A stretch of 64,000 nucleotides of DNA. It comes from Liquorilactobacillus ghanensis DSM 18630. Its GTDB lineage: Bacteria > Bacillota > Bacilli > Lactobacillales > Lactobacillaceae. The position numbers and the translations under genes are program-made. The notes under the pieces are model-generated. The model searched no databases, was not told the origin of the DNA, and saw only the letters and a program-made list of their open reading frames with translations. Below are positions 50,467-60,121 of this stretch, piece after piece; the stretch's first letter is position 1; the number at the start of each line of letters is the position of its first letter. Location of the stretch: NCBI RefSeq assembly GCF_001435235.1, contig NZ_AZGB01000015.1, positions 215,223 through 279,222 of the forward strand. Reading direction: 5' to 3'.

Positions 50467-51654
50467 TTATTTAATGCGTCCAGCAAAGCTTGGTGGAAAA
50501 CCAGAAATACTACCAATTTTAACGTTTTGTCCTTCAGTTGGTGCATGAACAAACTGACCACCGCCGATATAAATTGCAACGTGATAAGATGCTCCCTTAG
50601 AACCCCAGAACAACAAATCTCCCGGCTGTGCCTGTGAAACTGATTCATAATTTACATAGCCTTCTTGTGCCACTGTATTATGTGGTAAGTTGACGCCGAA
50701 CATTCTATAAACATACATTGTCAAGCCGGAGCAGTCCATCCCTGATAAAGATGCACCACCAAAGACATATGGAATGTTCATTTTAGTTAGCGAAACTGCC
50801 GCCGCCACTACTGAACTAGTATTTACGCTACTGGTACTTGGTGCCGCACTACTATTAGCAGTTTTGTTTGCTGAGTTATTATTCGCTGAACTGTTATTTA
50901 CCGGTTTGTTAAATGCCACATTCGTTGGCTGATTTGAAGTTTGTTTAGTATTATTATCAGTCTTATTCACATTGGTAACCGTTGCCGCTGCCTTATTTGC
51001 AGTAGCAACTGCTTTAACTGCCGTTACTTGATTTTTAGTGGTCTTAACGGTTTGTGCTGCCTTCTTAGCAGTAGCTAAAGCCGCTTCCGCTTGTTTTCGA
51101 GCAGCATCTTCTTTAGACTTTTGTACTTTTAATTCTACTTTTTGAACTGCTAAATCAGCTAACTGCTGGTTCAAATTATTATTCAACGATTTTTCTTTGG
51201 CTGCGGCTGCAACAACTCTTGCTTTATCCGCAACTACCTTTTGCTTATCATTTCTTTGTTCACTCAATGTTTGATTATTAGCATGAATCATCGTCGCAAC
51301 TGCTGCAGCTCGATCAATTACATCGCTCAAACTTTTAGCATCAGTTAAAAAAGTAATCAATGAACCAGTATCATTTGTTTGAGCTGAACGTGCTTGTTGT
51401 GCTAAATGTCCTTTACGGGCATTAATATTCTTACTTAAAGCATGAATCTCAACCTGATCTTTTGTTTGCTGTGATTGTAATTTAGAGATCGTTTTTTGAG
51501 CTTGATCAACTGATGCTTGTGTTTGCTCGATCTTAGAATTAACTGTCGAGATTTGTTCATCCGTTTTAGAAGCTGATGCAACACTTACAGAACCAGCACT
51601 TATCAGAAAAGCTGCTCCCGCCAATAGCAGCCATAATTTTTTTCGTTTTACCAC
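50467..51654 (-). CDS. Secreted NlpC/P60 peptidoglycan hydrolase
   Basis: A wall endopeptidase, likely cutting the peptide stem between residues 2 and 3. The 395-residue protein has a signal peptide ending VSVASA (about 30), a long coiled coil (about 30-210), an Asn/Ser/Thr-rich linker (about 225-275), and the C-terminal NlpC/P60 domain with MDCSGLTMYVY (Cys), YHVAIYIG (His). The GTG start has GGGGGCG upstream. A WalR box lies before the promoter, so it is probably a WalKR-controlled autolysin. Confidence 0.93.
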   Translation of the reverse strand: MVKRKKLWLLLAGAAFLISAGSVSVASASKTDEQISTVNSKIEQTQASVDQAQKTISKLQSQQTKDQVEIHALSKNINARKGHLAQQARSAQTNDTGSLITFLTDAKSLSDVIDRAAAVATMIHANNQTLSEQRNDKQKVVADKARVVAAAAKEKSLNNNLNQQLADLAVQKVELKVQKSKEDAARKQAEAALATAKKAAQTVKTTKNQVTAVKAVATANKAAATVTNVNKTDNNTKQTSNQPTNVAFNKPVNNSSANNNSANKTANSSAAPSTSSVNTSSVVAAAVSLTKMNIPYVFGGASLSGMDCSGLTMYVYRMFGVNLPHNTVAQEGYVNYESVSQAQPGDLLFWGSKGASYHVAIYIGGGQFVHAPTEGQNVKIGSISGFPPSFAGRIK

Positions 51655-51719
51655 ACTATACGCCCCCGCGACTATTTAACCTACTATGTATTTTTAAGTA
51701 TTATTAACTTACCCTACCT

Positions 51720-51764
51720 ATCTTAGCATTTGAATTCAAAAATGGGGGTTACATTATATTTACA
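51720..51764 (-). promoter_or_regulatory. WalR box and -10 upstream of the NlpC/P60 gene
   Basis: TGTAAA-N5-TGTAAC (minus strand, 51748-51764) fits the WalR/YycF consensus TGTWAH-N5-TGTWAH. A TGCTAAGAT extended -10 follows (hexamer at 51720-51725), so the box abuts the -35 position, as in WalR-activated genes. A looser pair TGTAAC-N14-TGTAAC lies further upstream. Confidence 0.7.
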
Positions 51765-51932
51765 AAAACCGGCAATATCGCTCGTAGAATGCGTTTTCGT
51801 TACAATTAAGTTTCAATTGTTACATTTCTCGGCTTTTTCTCCCCAAAATGCCGGTTTAAAGGTAAATTGTTAGCCATTCGCATATATCGTTGAGACTTTC
51901 TCAAATAAATAATTCAATCTACCTGGATAAAC

Positions 51933-51967
51933 AAAAAAGCGCAGTCGATAAACTCGATCTCCGCTTT
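51933..51967 (-). terminator. Terminator of the AEC transporter gene
   Basis: AAAGCGGAGATCGA pairs imperfectly with TCGACTGCGCTTT, followed by TTTTTTG on the minus strand. Confidence 0.75.
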
Positions 51968-51995
51968 AACTTATATTTTATTTGATAACTACTTG

Positions 51996-52943
51996 TTAAC
52001 TGATGTTTTGGGTAATAACCATTAAAATTGGTACGATAATTAATGATAACAAGGTCGTTTCCGTTACCATAATTGCAGCATAGTCAGCATCTGCATCATA
52101 TAAACTAGCAACAACCGGCGCATTGGTCATAACCGGCATCGCTGACTGCAAAATGAAAACCTGTTTCATCAGCAATGGCATATTTGATGGGATAACCAAC
52201 AGAGTCATCAAAAGTGGGGCTAACAAAAATCGTCCCAACAAGATTAAAATATTATCTTTTCCTAATGCTAATTTTCCTAAACCAGCATGTGAAATTGAAA
52301 AGCCAATAAAAATCATTGACAGTGGAATTGTTAATCCGCCAATATAGTCCAGATCACTATCGACAAAGTCCGGCAATTGGATGTGCAGTAAAACTAAAAT
52401 TACGCCAATAATAAACCCTAATAACGGTGGAGAAAACACTTTCCCCAAAGTTTTTTTCAAATCGAATTTAACTGTTTTTGTCCCGTCTCTTTGAATTAAA
52501 TAAGTTCCGATCGTCCAAAAAATCGTTGTGTTAGCCATATAATAAATCAGCACATAAGGAATACTTGCTTTGCCAAATAAAGCCTCATTAATCGGTAGAC
52601 CGACAAAAACTGTATTTGAATTAAAAAACATTGAGGAAAATAAACCGGCATGGTTGTCACGAATATGCAGTAACTGGACGATTGCAAATGCAACCAGCAT
52701 CAAGATTACCATCGACATTACCGGATAACGCAAATCTGGAATCATTACCATCAGTTCATGGGCAGAAAATCGATGCGTGATCGTAGTGACCATATAGCAC
52801 GGTAATGCTACTTGTGTAACCAATTTGGCAATTAAACGTCCCGAATGTTCGTCAAACCACTTACGTTCTGTCAAGATATAGCCTAAAACAATCATCACAA
52901 GAATGACTAATACTCCGCCAATGCTATGTTCAAAAACTTGCAT
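51996..52943 (-). CDS. AEC family transporter (auxin efflux carrier type)
   Basis: AEC carriers move organic acids such as malate in lactic acid bacteria; the substrate here is unknown. The ATG at 52943 follows GGGAG (315 residues). Ten hydrophobic segments in two repeats are visible, with FFNSNTVFVGLPINEALFG and LTIPLSMIFIGFSIS typical. It is monocistronic; a TGCTATACT extended -10 is at 53004-53012. Confidence 0.88.
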   Translation of the reverse strand: MQVFEHSIGGVLVILVMIVLGYILTERKWFDEHSGRLIAKLVTQVALPCYMVTTITHRFSAHELMVMIPDLRYPVMSMVILMLVAFAIVQLLHIRDNHAGLFSSMFFNSNTVFVGLPINEALFGKASIPYVLIYYMANTTIFWTIGTYLIQRDGTKTVKFDLKKTLGKVFSPPLLGFIIGVILVLLHIQLPDFVDSDLDYIGGLTIPLSMIFIGFSISHAGLGKLALGKDNILILLGRFLLAPLLMTLLVIPSNMPLLMKQVFILQSAMPVMTNAPVVASLYDADADYAAIMVTETTLLSLIIVPILMVITQNIS

Positions 52944-53510
52944 GGACACTCCCTACTTTCTACAAAAATGATCATCTATAACCTGAATTTATAAACATTT
53001 TCCAGTATAGCACAACTAATTACAGTAGCTGCTTTATTTGTAAGTATTTTCCCAAAAAAGCGGTTTCTTAAATTATTGACTTGTTGTTAGTTCAGTTGCT
53101 AAAAATATTGATTTTTACAATCAATTAAACATTCAAAAATAAGCTAATTGTTATTTTGACATAATTAACTGCCTTAGATATTTACGTACAACGTTTCAAT
53201 TGCACTGACGATCACATTTTTATGAATTTAATCAGTTTTAAATAAGCGAACATTTTATAAAATAATGACTATTATGCAGGCTTTTGGGTAAAAAAAGTGA
53301 TAAACTTAATTTTGTTTACGGAAATTTTTGCTTTTGGGATTTTATTACTCAAATTTTAATCAAATACACCTATCTATTTTCATTTACGCGGAACTGCTTT
53401 AGATTTTAAATCAACGAAAACTTAATTTAGTCTTAAAAATTTTTTTGGATAAACCTTCATTTCAATTAAGTAGTATAATTTCTTCATAATACCTGTTTAA
53501 GGAGCTAACA
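52944..53510. other. Long AT-rich spacer between divergent AEC and LCP genes
   Basis: No gene or RNA is visible in this 567-bp stretch. It holds the AEC promoter (TGCTATACT, minus, 53004-53012) and an LCP -10 (TATAAT, plus, 53474-53479). Confidence 0.5.
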
Positions 53511-54572
53511 ATGAATAAACGTGATCAAAAAGATTCTGAGTTTTTAGAGACACCTTTACGCCGAAATCAAAATCATCCTTCTCACCAAAAAATAGGCAAT
53601 CACAGATATTTTCGAAAAACTTGTGGCATTCTTTTGTTACTTTTATTGATTGCTTTTTATGGAGCCGGCTTCTACGCTTACCATGTGCTGGGAGCAGCCA
53701 AAACGACAATCAATGAAACGTACCAAAAAACTAATGTAAAGAAATTGCGAAATGTATCTGATGTTCTACAAAAGAAGAAGCCATTTTCAATCTTGCTGCT
53801 TGGAACCGATACTGGTGCTTTAGGAAGAACGGATAAAGGACGCACTGATACAATTATAATTGCTACTGTTAATCCGCAAACAAAACGGACAACTTTAACC
53901 AGTATTCCACGTGATACTCAAGTAAAAATTCCGGGTTCAAGAAACTCTTATGACAAAATTAATTCAGCTTATACAATCGGTGGTGTTTCAACAACCATCA
54001 AAACGGTTCAAAACAGTTTACATGTTCCAATTGATTTTTACCTTTTGATCAATATGGGTGGTTTGCGCAAAATGGTCGACGCGATCGGTGGAATTACAAT
54101 AAAGCCGCTATTAACTTTCAATTATAGCTACGCACATGTAACAAAAGGAAAAACCGTTGTTCTTAATGGTAAACAAGCTTTAGCTTATTCCCGAATGCGC
54201 TATTCAGATCCGGAAGGTGACTACGGTCGACAAAAACGACAAAAACAAGTAATCAAAGCGATTGTCAGTAAAGCAATGTCATCGGCTTCGATTAGTAACT
54301 ACAAGCAAATTTTAAATACTATCCAAGGCAATATGCAGACCGATCTAAGCTATAATGATATGTTAACCATTGAAACTAATTACAAAGCAGCGGCTGGTTC
54401 AATCAACTCGGCTGTATTGCAAGGAGAAGATACTATGATCAATGGTTTATCTTATCAAGTAGCAACTGCAAAAGAAAAGCAAAAAATTTCTGATGATATT
54501 CGCAGTGAATTAGGCTTGAGCCCTTCAACTGCAACATTCGTCGGTCGAGTTGATCAATTGTTTTCTGATTAA
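53511..54572 (+). CDS. LytR-CpsA-Psr (LCP) family wall glycopolymer transferase
   Basis: LCP enzymes attach teichoic acid or capsule from a lipid carrier to peptidoglycan outside the membrane. The 353-residue protein has a cytosolic basic N-terminus, one membrane segment (about 40-63), and an extracellular LCP domain with LLGTDTG, GRTDTIIIATVNP, SIPRDTQVKI, YDKINSAY and YSRMRYSDPEGDYGRQKRQK, which bind the pyrophosphate. AAGGAG precedes the ATG. The polymer could be teichoic acid, given tagO and tagA nearby. Confidence 0.93.
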   Translation: MNKRDQKDSEFLETPLRRNQNHPSHQKIGNHRYFRKTCGILLLLLLIAFYGAGFYAYHVLGAAKTTINETYQKTNVKKLRNVSDVLQKKKPFSILLLGTDTGALGRTDKGRTDTIIIATVNPQTKRTTLTSIPRDTQVKIPGSRNSYDKINSAYTIGGVSTTIKTVQNSLHVPIDFYLLINMGGLRKMVDAIGGITIKPLLTFNYSYAHVTKGKTVVLNGKQALAYSRMRYSDPEGDYGRQKRQKQVIKAIVSKAMSSASISNYKQILNTIQGNMQTDLSYNDMLTIETNYKAAAGSINSAVLQGEDTMINGLSYQVATAKEKQKISDDIRSELGLSPSTATFVGRVDQLFSD

Positions 54573-54638
54573 ACACCTAAATTGTGGTTTTAATTATTTA
54601 CTTTCAATTAGTAAAATATGTGTCATTCCTTATATAAA

Positions 54639-54684
54639 AAAAGTGGAACTAGACAAGAAAATTAACTTGTCTAGCTCCACTTTT
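54639..54684. terminator. Bidirectional terminator between the LCP gene and fabH
   Basis: AAGTGGAACTAGACAAG pairs with CTTGTCTAGCTCCACTT over an eight-base loop, with A- and T-runs on both sides. Confidence 0.9.
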
Positions 54685-54724
54685 TTAATTACTGACTTAT
54701 ATAATTTTCATTCTCATAACCAAC

Positions 54725-55711
54725 TCATTTTACCTGTGAAAGATTCAATAGCATCCCGCCAAATGTCAGACCAGCCCCAAACCCAGTTAGCAACGCATAT
54801 TCAGGGTGCTTGCCAGCTTTAAGCGCCTGATCAAGTCCGATTGCAACTCCTGCTGATGATGTATTGCCATATTCAGCGACATTAATTGCAAATCGACTTA
54901 ATGGGATATCCAATTGTTGAGATAATTGTTCAATCAACCGCAAGTTCGCTTGGTGGGGTACCACTAAACCGATTTGTTGATTTTTTACGTGTTGTTCCAG
55001 CAAAAATTTTTTTAAATAGCGCGGAACATTCGTTGTAACAAAATTATAAACCGCACGTCCATCTTGATAAAACGCATCTAAGGTGGGATATTGGTCGGCG
55101 GCAATTTTTTGAATTACTGGAATACGGCCGCTGTGAATCATTTCCGGTGCCGGTTTTGTTAATAATTTTTCTCCCCGAAAAAGTTCTAGTGTTGGATCAG
55201 CCGTAGTTGATAATAAAACGCCACCAGCACCATCGCCAAAAAAGACAGCAGAAGTCCGATCTTGAAAATCAAGCATTTTTGAATTAACTTCACTGGCAAT
55301 TACAATTGCATGCTGGTACTGTCCACTACGCAAAAATTTTTCTGCCGTACTAAGTGCAAAAATAAAACCCGAACAGGCCGCACTAACATCAAAGGCCAGC
55401 GCATTAACTGCACCAATTTTTTGTTGTACTAAAACAGCTGTAGCCGGAGTCAATGCATCAGGCGTAATCGTTGCAACAACGATTAAATCAACCTCAGCTG
55501 CTGTTAATCCACTAGCATGCAATAACTGCTGTGCTACTTTTGCTCCCAAATCTGAAGTATTCTGTTTAGTAGCATAATGTCTGGTTTGAATCCCCGTATG
55601 TTGTTGAATCCATTGATCATTTGTATCCATAATTTGGCTTAATTTCTGATTTTTCACTATTTTTGCTGGAACATAGTGTGCGCTTGCTGTTAATTTAATT
55701 GTTTTATTCAC
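54725..55711 (-). CDS. fabH: 3-oxoacyl-ACP synthase III (FabH)
   Basis: FabH condenses acetyl-CoA with malonyl-ACP to start fatty acid synthesis. The 328-residue protein has the catalytic Cys (SAACSGF), His (VPHQANLR) and Asn (EYGNTSSA). GTG start. It is alone, not beside acpP or other fab genes, so it may be a second or specialised copy. Confidence 0.93.
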   Translation of the reverse strand: MNKTIKLTASAHYVPAKIVKNQKLSQIMDTNDQWIQQHTGIQTRHYATKQNTSDLGAKVAQQLLHASGLTAAEVDLIVVATITPDALTPATAVLVQQKIGAVNALAFDVSAACSGFIFALSTAEKFLRSGQYQHAIVIASEVNSKMLDFQDRTSAVFFGDGAGGVLLSTTADPTLELFRGEKLLTKPAPEMIHSGRIPVIQKIAADQYPTLDAFYQDGRAVYNFVTTNVPRYLKKFLLEQHVKNQQIGLVVPHQANLRLIEQLSQQLDIPLSRFAINVAEYGNTSSAGVAIGLDQALKAGKHPEYALLTGFGAGLTFGGMLLNLSQVK

Positions 55712-55807
55712 GAAATCCCGACCCTTTCATTAATTCAAAAAGGAAACTAATTTAAAAAACTAAGGACCGACGCAAAACAAAATGTTTTACACCGGTCCCT
55801 ATTAATA

Positions 55808-55893
55808 TGCGGGTAAATGGATTCGAACCATCACGAGTTTTAACACTCACCAGATCCTTAGTCTGACGCGTCTGCCAATTCCGCCATACCCGC
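55808..55893 (-). tRNA. tRNA-Leu(AAG)
   Basis: Acceptor arms GCGGGTA/TACCCGC, D-loop with AATTGGCAGA, anticodon stem TCAGA/TCTGG around loop CTAAGGA (anticodon AAG, T33 and G37 present), a long variable arm typical of leucine, and GGTTCGAATCC. No CCA is encoded. A34 would need TadA to become inosine. Confidence 0.93.
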
Positions 55894-55937
55894 AACAACA
55901 GATATAATTATACCAGAACCAATCACCAAAAACAAGC

Positions 55938-56417
55938 TCAAGGTTCGAGATGCGCTTGCAATCGTAACTTACCACGACAACGACCGCAAACTAATTTTTC
56001 AGTATTAATTTTCCGTTGCCGGAAATATCGCTGACCACAGTGTCGACATACATATATATAACGTTTTTTAGTCGAAACCAGCTGTGGAACATAGCGAACT
56101 CCCTGTGTTGCTAGCAGTAACCGTTTAAACTCAAGTGAGCGATGAGTGTGGTCCAATCCCATCAAATGCAGATGATAGTGGCAAAGCTCATGCTTAATTA
56201 CACCAACCAACAATTGCTGGCTTTTACTTACAACCAATGGATTAATTTCAATATTATGCGTTACCAGCAGATAACGACCGCCAGTAGTCCGCAATCTTGA
56301 ATTAAAAGTAATTTTATGTTTAAACGGTCGCTGAAAAAATTGAAGTGATATTTCTTCCGTTAATTGCTGTAATTCTTGATTATCGCAACTTAATAATCTA
56401 TTTCCAGAAATCATCAT
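55938..56417 (-). CDS. SprT-like zinc metalloprotein (YdcK)
   Basis: SprT-like proteins resemble the metalloprotease domain of SPRTN; the bacterial function is poorly known. The 159-residue protein has the zinc motif HELCHYH ([13 protein letters not shown]), then a C-terminal zinc ribbon (CRHCGQ, CGRCRG). The first two ATG codons are adjacent and overlap the end of nadE by 20 bp, so it is coupled to nadE. Confidence 0.88.
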   Translation of the reverse strand: MMISGNRLLSCDNQELQQLTEEISLQFFQRPFKHKITFNSRLRTTGGRYLLVTHNIEINPLVVSKSQQLLVGVIKHELCHYHLHLMGLDHTHRSLEFKRLLLATQGVRYVPQLVSTKKRYIYVCRHCGQRYFRQRKINTEKLVCGRCRGKLRLQAHLEP

Positions 56418-57225
56418 ATACGTTAATTGGTAAATGCCGTTTATGTTGCGTTTTTAAATACCAATTTTCAATTTTTTCAGCTGCTGTTGTTGGTACATCC
56501 CGTCCCTCAAGATAATCATCAATATTTTGATAAGTTACTCCCAGTGCTGCTTCATCAGCTAAAGCTGGCCGTTTTTCTTCTAAATCGGCTGTCGGTGTCT
56601 TCAAATAAAGATGTTCCGGTGCTTTTAAGATCTTCAATAGCTGTTTCCCTTGTCGTTTATCTAAGCGCCAAATTGGAGTGATATCAGCCCCACCATCACC
56701 ATATTTAGTATAAAAACCAGTAATTGCTTCAGCGGCATGATCAGTTCCCACAACTGCCCCTTGACTTGCCCCGGCGACACCGTATTGTGCAATCATTCGT
56801 TGGCGGGCTTTAATATTGCCCTTATTAAAATCACTGATCGTCAAATCATTTTCAATCAAACTAGCAACCATCTCATCAGTGGCTGGCTTAATATTAACCC
56901 GAACAGTTTTATCAGCCTGAATATATTCAATCGCATCCAAAGCATCTTGTTCATCAGCTTGGTTTCCATAAGGTAACCGAACAGCTATAAATTGATATGA
57001 ATTATCCCCGGTTTCTTGACGTAATTCTGAAATTGCCATTTGTGCCAACTTGCCAGTTAAAGTTGAGTCCTGACCACCAGAAATACCTAAAACTAAGCTT
57101 TTTAAAAAAGTATGCTTTTTTAAATAAGCTTTCATAAAATCAACACTGCGTCGTATCTCAGTTTGCGGGTCAATTTCCGGTTTAACACACAATTCTTTGA
57201 TTATTTGCTGCTGTAATTCTCTCAT
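56398..57225 (-). CDS. nadE: NH3-dependent NAD+ synthetase
   Basis: NadE amidates nicotinate adenine dinucleotide with ammonia to make NAD+. The 275-residue length is the ammonia-type. The P-loop [17 protein letters not shown] (about 46-62), [20 protein letters not shown] and the [15 protein letters not shown] segment are clear. GGAGGG precedes the ATG; sprT-like follows. Confidence 0.97.
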   Translation of the reverse strand: MRELQQQIIKELCVKPEIDPQTEIRRSVDFMKAYLKKHTFLKSLVLGISGGQDSTLTGKLAQMAISELRQETGDNSYQFIAVRLPYGNQADEQDALDAIEYIQADKTVRVNIKPATDEMVASLIENDLTISDFNKGNIKARQRMIAQYGVAGASQGAVVGTDHAAEAITGFYTKYGDGGADITPIWRLDKRQGKQLLKILKAPEHLYLKTPTADLEEKRPALADEAALGVTYQNIDDYLEGRDVPTTAAEKIENWYLKTQHKRHLPINVYDDFWK

Positions 57226-57409
57226 ATATTTCCCTCCAGTAATTTAACTGTTAGTATGTTATATCTTCTCTCATCATTTTACCCTTTTTATCAGTTAAAT
57301 TCATTAATTATTATGGATAAATCCAAATTCAATAAAATTTATTTTCCAACAATTTACATAGTTTCTGTTATACTATAAAACAGTTCAAGAAGAAAGCAGG
57401 CTGATTATT

Positions 57410-58144
57410 TTGAAGCAATACCATAAAATTAACATCTTGGGAATTCAATTTTCTCAGTTGACCAATCAACAATTAATTAAACAATTAACGCTTGATTTGG
57501 AACAACAACAATGCCGCTTTATTGTTACTGCTAATCCTGAGATCGTTCTATATGCGCGCAAACACTTTGAATACGCAACTATTTTAAAACAAGCTGATTT
57601 GATCACCGCTGATGGAATTGGAATTGTTATTGGCGCAAAACTATTAGGTCAACCACTCCCCGAACGAGTTACCGGTTTTGATACACTGCAGCAATTATTA
57701 AAAGTTGCTGAAAAGAAGCAAAAATCAGTTTATTTTCTTGGGGCAAGGGCAACTGTGTTAAACACTGCTTTAAAAAATATTCAGCGGCAGTATCCCAAGC
57801 TGATAATCGCCGGTTACCACGATGGTTATTATCAATCAGCGGCTGAGATTGGTCAAACAATCAAACAATTACAACCGGACATTGTTTTGGTGGCTCTCGG
57901 CTTTCCAAAACAAGAAACTTTCATCAGTCAATATGCAGCTGGTACTCATGCTATTTGGATGGGAGTAGGCGGCAGCTTTGATGTTATTGCTGGGAAAGTA
58001 AAGCGGGCACCGCTTTTTTGGCAAAAACACCATATAGAATGGTGTTATCGATTGCTTCAAGAACCAAGCCGGTTACCGCGAATGTTGGCTCTTCCCAAGT
58101 ATCTTTTACTGGTGCTGGGGCAAAAGTTTCACTTAGTCCATTAA
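57410..58144 (+). CDS. tagA: N-acetylmannosaminyltransferase TagA (WecG/TagA/CpsF family)
   Basis: TagA adds ManNAc to undecaprenyl-PP-GlcNAc, the second linkage-unit step after TagO. The 244-residue protein has TANPEIVLYAR, ADGIGIVIGAK, ERVTGFDTL, LGFPKQE and MGVGGSFDVIAGKVKRAP. It starts with TTG at 57410. It is alone, divergent from nadE. Confidence 0.94.
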   Translation: MKQYHKINILGIQFSQLTNQQLIKQLTLDLEQQQCRFIVTANPEIVLYARKHFEYATILKQADLITADGIGIVIGAKLLGQPLPERVTGFDTLQQLLKVAEKKQKSVYFLGARATVLNTALKNIQRQYPKLIIAGYHDGYYQSAAEIGQTIKQLQPDIVLVALGFPKQETFISQYAAGTHAIWMGVGGSFDVIAGKVKRAPLFWQKHHIEWCYRLLQEPSRLPRMLALPKYLLLVLGQKFHLVH

Positions 58145-58199
58145 TTTTCGGGCATGCTATTAAAAATAATACTAGTATTTATACTATATTGAGCTGAAT

Positions 58200-58239
58200 A
58201 AAAATTTCCAGTACTAATTTTATTAATTAGCACTGGAAA
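58200..58239 (-). terminator. Terminator of proC-nagA-nagR
   Basis: TTTCCAGTGCTAATT pairs with AATTAGTACTGGAAA, followed by TTTTTATT on the minus strand, just after nagR. Confidence 0.85.
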
Positions 58240-58256
58240 TAAGCGGTCATATTTAA

Positions 58257-58958
58257 CTATTTCTCCAAATAGAACTCGAAACGATTGCCAACATATTGCG
58301 TTCTAACATATTCAAACGGCTGACCGTTAGTAAGCTGAGTTACTTGATGTAATCTTAAAATTGCAGCTCCACGTTTAATTTGCAAATATTCTGCAATTCT
58401 TTCTGAAGCCTGCATTGCAGAAACTTTTTGCTGTGCATGACCAATCGCTAAGCCATTTTCCTCGAGCACTCGATACAAAGAACTGGTAACTTCTTCTTTG
58501 CTGAACTTTTTGACCAGCTCGTATGGAACTGTCGCTACTTCAAAACAAATTGGCGTTTGATCTGCAAAGCGGATTCGTTCCATGCGTAAAACCAATTGAT
58601 TTTCAGTTAAATTCAATTTTTCCATTTCACTTAAAGACGGTGCGGCAACATGATAGGAAACCGTTTTACTTGAGGGAACTTTTCCTTGAGCTTTGGTTAA
58701 CTCTGAGAAACTGGTAATACCTGACATTTTTTCTTGAACTTTCTGACTGGCGACAAAAGTTCCCGATCCAATCCGCCGCTCAAGAATTCCTTCATCAACA
58801 AGAGTTTGAACTGCCTGCCGAAGTGTCATTCGACTGACTCCATAATCAGTTGCCAGTTTCCTTTCGGCTGGTATCCGCTGACCAATTTTCCATTTTCCAG
58901 ATTCAATTTCGCGTTTAATATGATTATGAATTTGGATATAAATTGGTGATGATGTCAT
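58257..58958 (-). CDS. nagR: GntR/HutC-family regulator, NagR-like
   Basis: NagR (YvoA) represses N-acetylglucosamine use genes and responds to GlcN-6-P or GlcNAc-6-P. The 233-residue protein has a winged helix (RIPAERKLATDYGVSRMTLR, about 28-47) and the UTRA effector domain (RIRFADQTPICFEVATVP). It is the last gene of proC-nagA-nagR and probably controls the operator at 61064. Confidence 0.92.
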   Translation of the reverse strand: MTSSPIYIQIHNHIKREIESGKWKIGQRIPAERKLATDYGVSRMTLRQAVQTLVDEGILERRIGSGTFVASQKVQEKMSGITSFSELTKAQGKVPSSKTVSYHVAAPSLSEMEKLNLTENQLVLRMERIRFADQTPICFEVATVPYELVKKFSKEEVTSSLYRVLEENGLAIGHAQQKVSAMQASERIAEYLQIKRGAAILRLHQVTQLTNGQPFEYVRTQYVGNRFEFYLEK

Positions 58959-58975
58959 GTCGGTAACCTCCTAAA

Positions 58976-60112
58976 TTAGTCAAGATAACGTCGTCCTAAA
59001 CTATAAGTCTCTTTTAAGTTTAAACCTTGATCAAAAATATTCAAGTCGGCATCTTTGCCAACCTCTAATGTTCCCTTGTTTACTAAGCCGAATTCTTTGG
59101 CTTGATTCACCGCTGACATTTGAACTGCATCATGTAAAGAACAGCCAGTAAAGCGGATAATATTTCGAAAAGCATCTTGAAATTGCAAAACTGAACCAGC
59201 TAAATTACCGGATTCCAAACGAGCTTGCTTATCCTTAACAATTACTTTCTGTCCACCTAATTCAGAAATTCCTTCAGGCATCCCCTTAGCCCGCATTGAA
59301 TCAGTGACCAATTCCATTTTATGTGGTCCTTTTAATTCGAAAGCTAACCGAATCATATCGGGACAAACATGAAATCCATCAGCAATCATTTCACAGTAAA
59401 TATTATCCTCCAGCAGTGCATGTCCTGTTACTCCCGGCTGACGATGTTTAAACTCGCGCTGTGCATTATAAAGGTGAGTTACATGAGAAGCTTTTGAATG
59501 CAGCAGATCCTCGCGTTTAGCATTACTGTGCCCAATTGAAGGTACAATTCCATGCTGCAAGCAATAATTTTCAAATTCAGCCGTATTCTCGTTTTCTGGA
59601 GCAAATGTTACTAATTTGACTAAATGCCCAGCTAACTCATTCCAATGATTAAAGAGTTCAATATCGGGTGCCTGAATGTACTTTTCCGGCTGTGCTCCCT
59701 TAAAAACTGTTGAAATAAATGGTCCTTCAAGATGAATCCCTTGAATTACCGGATTTTTTGCGGCGGCTTGTTTAATTCCAACCATTGCCTTAGCAATATT
59801 TTCGTGAGATTGCGTCATCGTTGTTGCAAAATAGCTGGTAATTCCTTCATGGATCATCTGTTCAACCATTTGATCAATTTGATTTGGATCACCATCCATC
59901 GCATCAAAACCGTAACCGCCATGGCTATGTACGTCAATAAAACCTGGCACAACTGTTGCTCCTGCTAAATCAAAATCTTGTTGATCCTCTGAAACTGGAT
60001 GATATTCCTTCATTGGTCCAACTGCTAAAATCTTATCTGAAAAACGTAGATAACCGTCTTTAATTTCTTCATTACCAGTAAAAATATCAGCATGTTTTAA
60101 AACTGTTTGCAT
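58976..60112 (-). CDS. nagA: N-acetylglucosamine-6-phosphate deacetylase
   Basis: NagA makes GlcN-6-P from GlcNAc-6-P. The ATG at 60112 gives 378 residues (MQTVLKHADIF). PGFIDVHSHGGYGFDAMDG, GIHLEGPF, GHSNA and LVTDSM are metal or substrate sites. It is nearly adjacent to proC and followed by nagR after 17 bp. Confidence 0.96.
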   Translation of the reverse strand: MQTVLKHADIFTGNEEIKDGYLRFSDKILAVGPMKEYHPVSEDQQDFDLAGATVVPGFIDVHSHGGYGFDAMDGDPNQIDQMVEQMIHEGITSYFATTMTQSHENIAKAMVGIKQAAAKNPVIQGIHLEGPFISTVFKGAQPEKYIQAPDIELFNHWNELAGHLVKLVTFAPENENTAEFENYCLQHGIVPSIGHSNAKREDLLHSKASHVTHLYNAQREFKHRQPGVTGHALLEDNIYCEMIADGFHVCPDMIRLAFELKGPHKMELVTDSMRAKGMPEGISELGGQKVIVKDKQARLESGNLAGSVLQFQDAFRNIIRFTGCSLHDAVQMSAVNQAKEFGLVNKGTLEVGKDADLNIFDQGLNLKETYSLGRRYLD

Positions 60113-60121
60113 TAAAATCAC

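Noticed and set aside
53411..53430. Sequence GATTTTAAATCAACGAAAAC resembling the nrdH-nrdE hairpin (29084-29103)
   Set aside because: Matches about 17 of 20 bases, but with only two copies in AT-rich spacers it does not establish a dispersed repeat.
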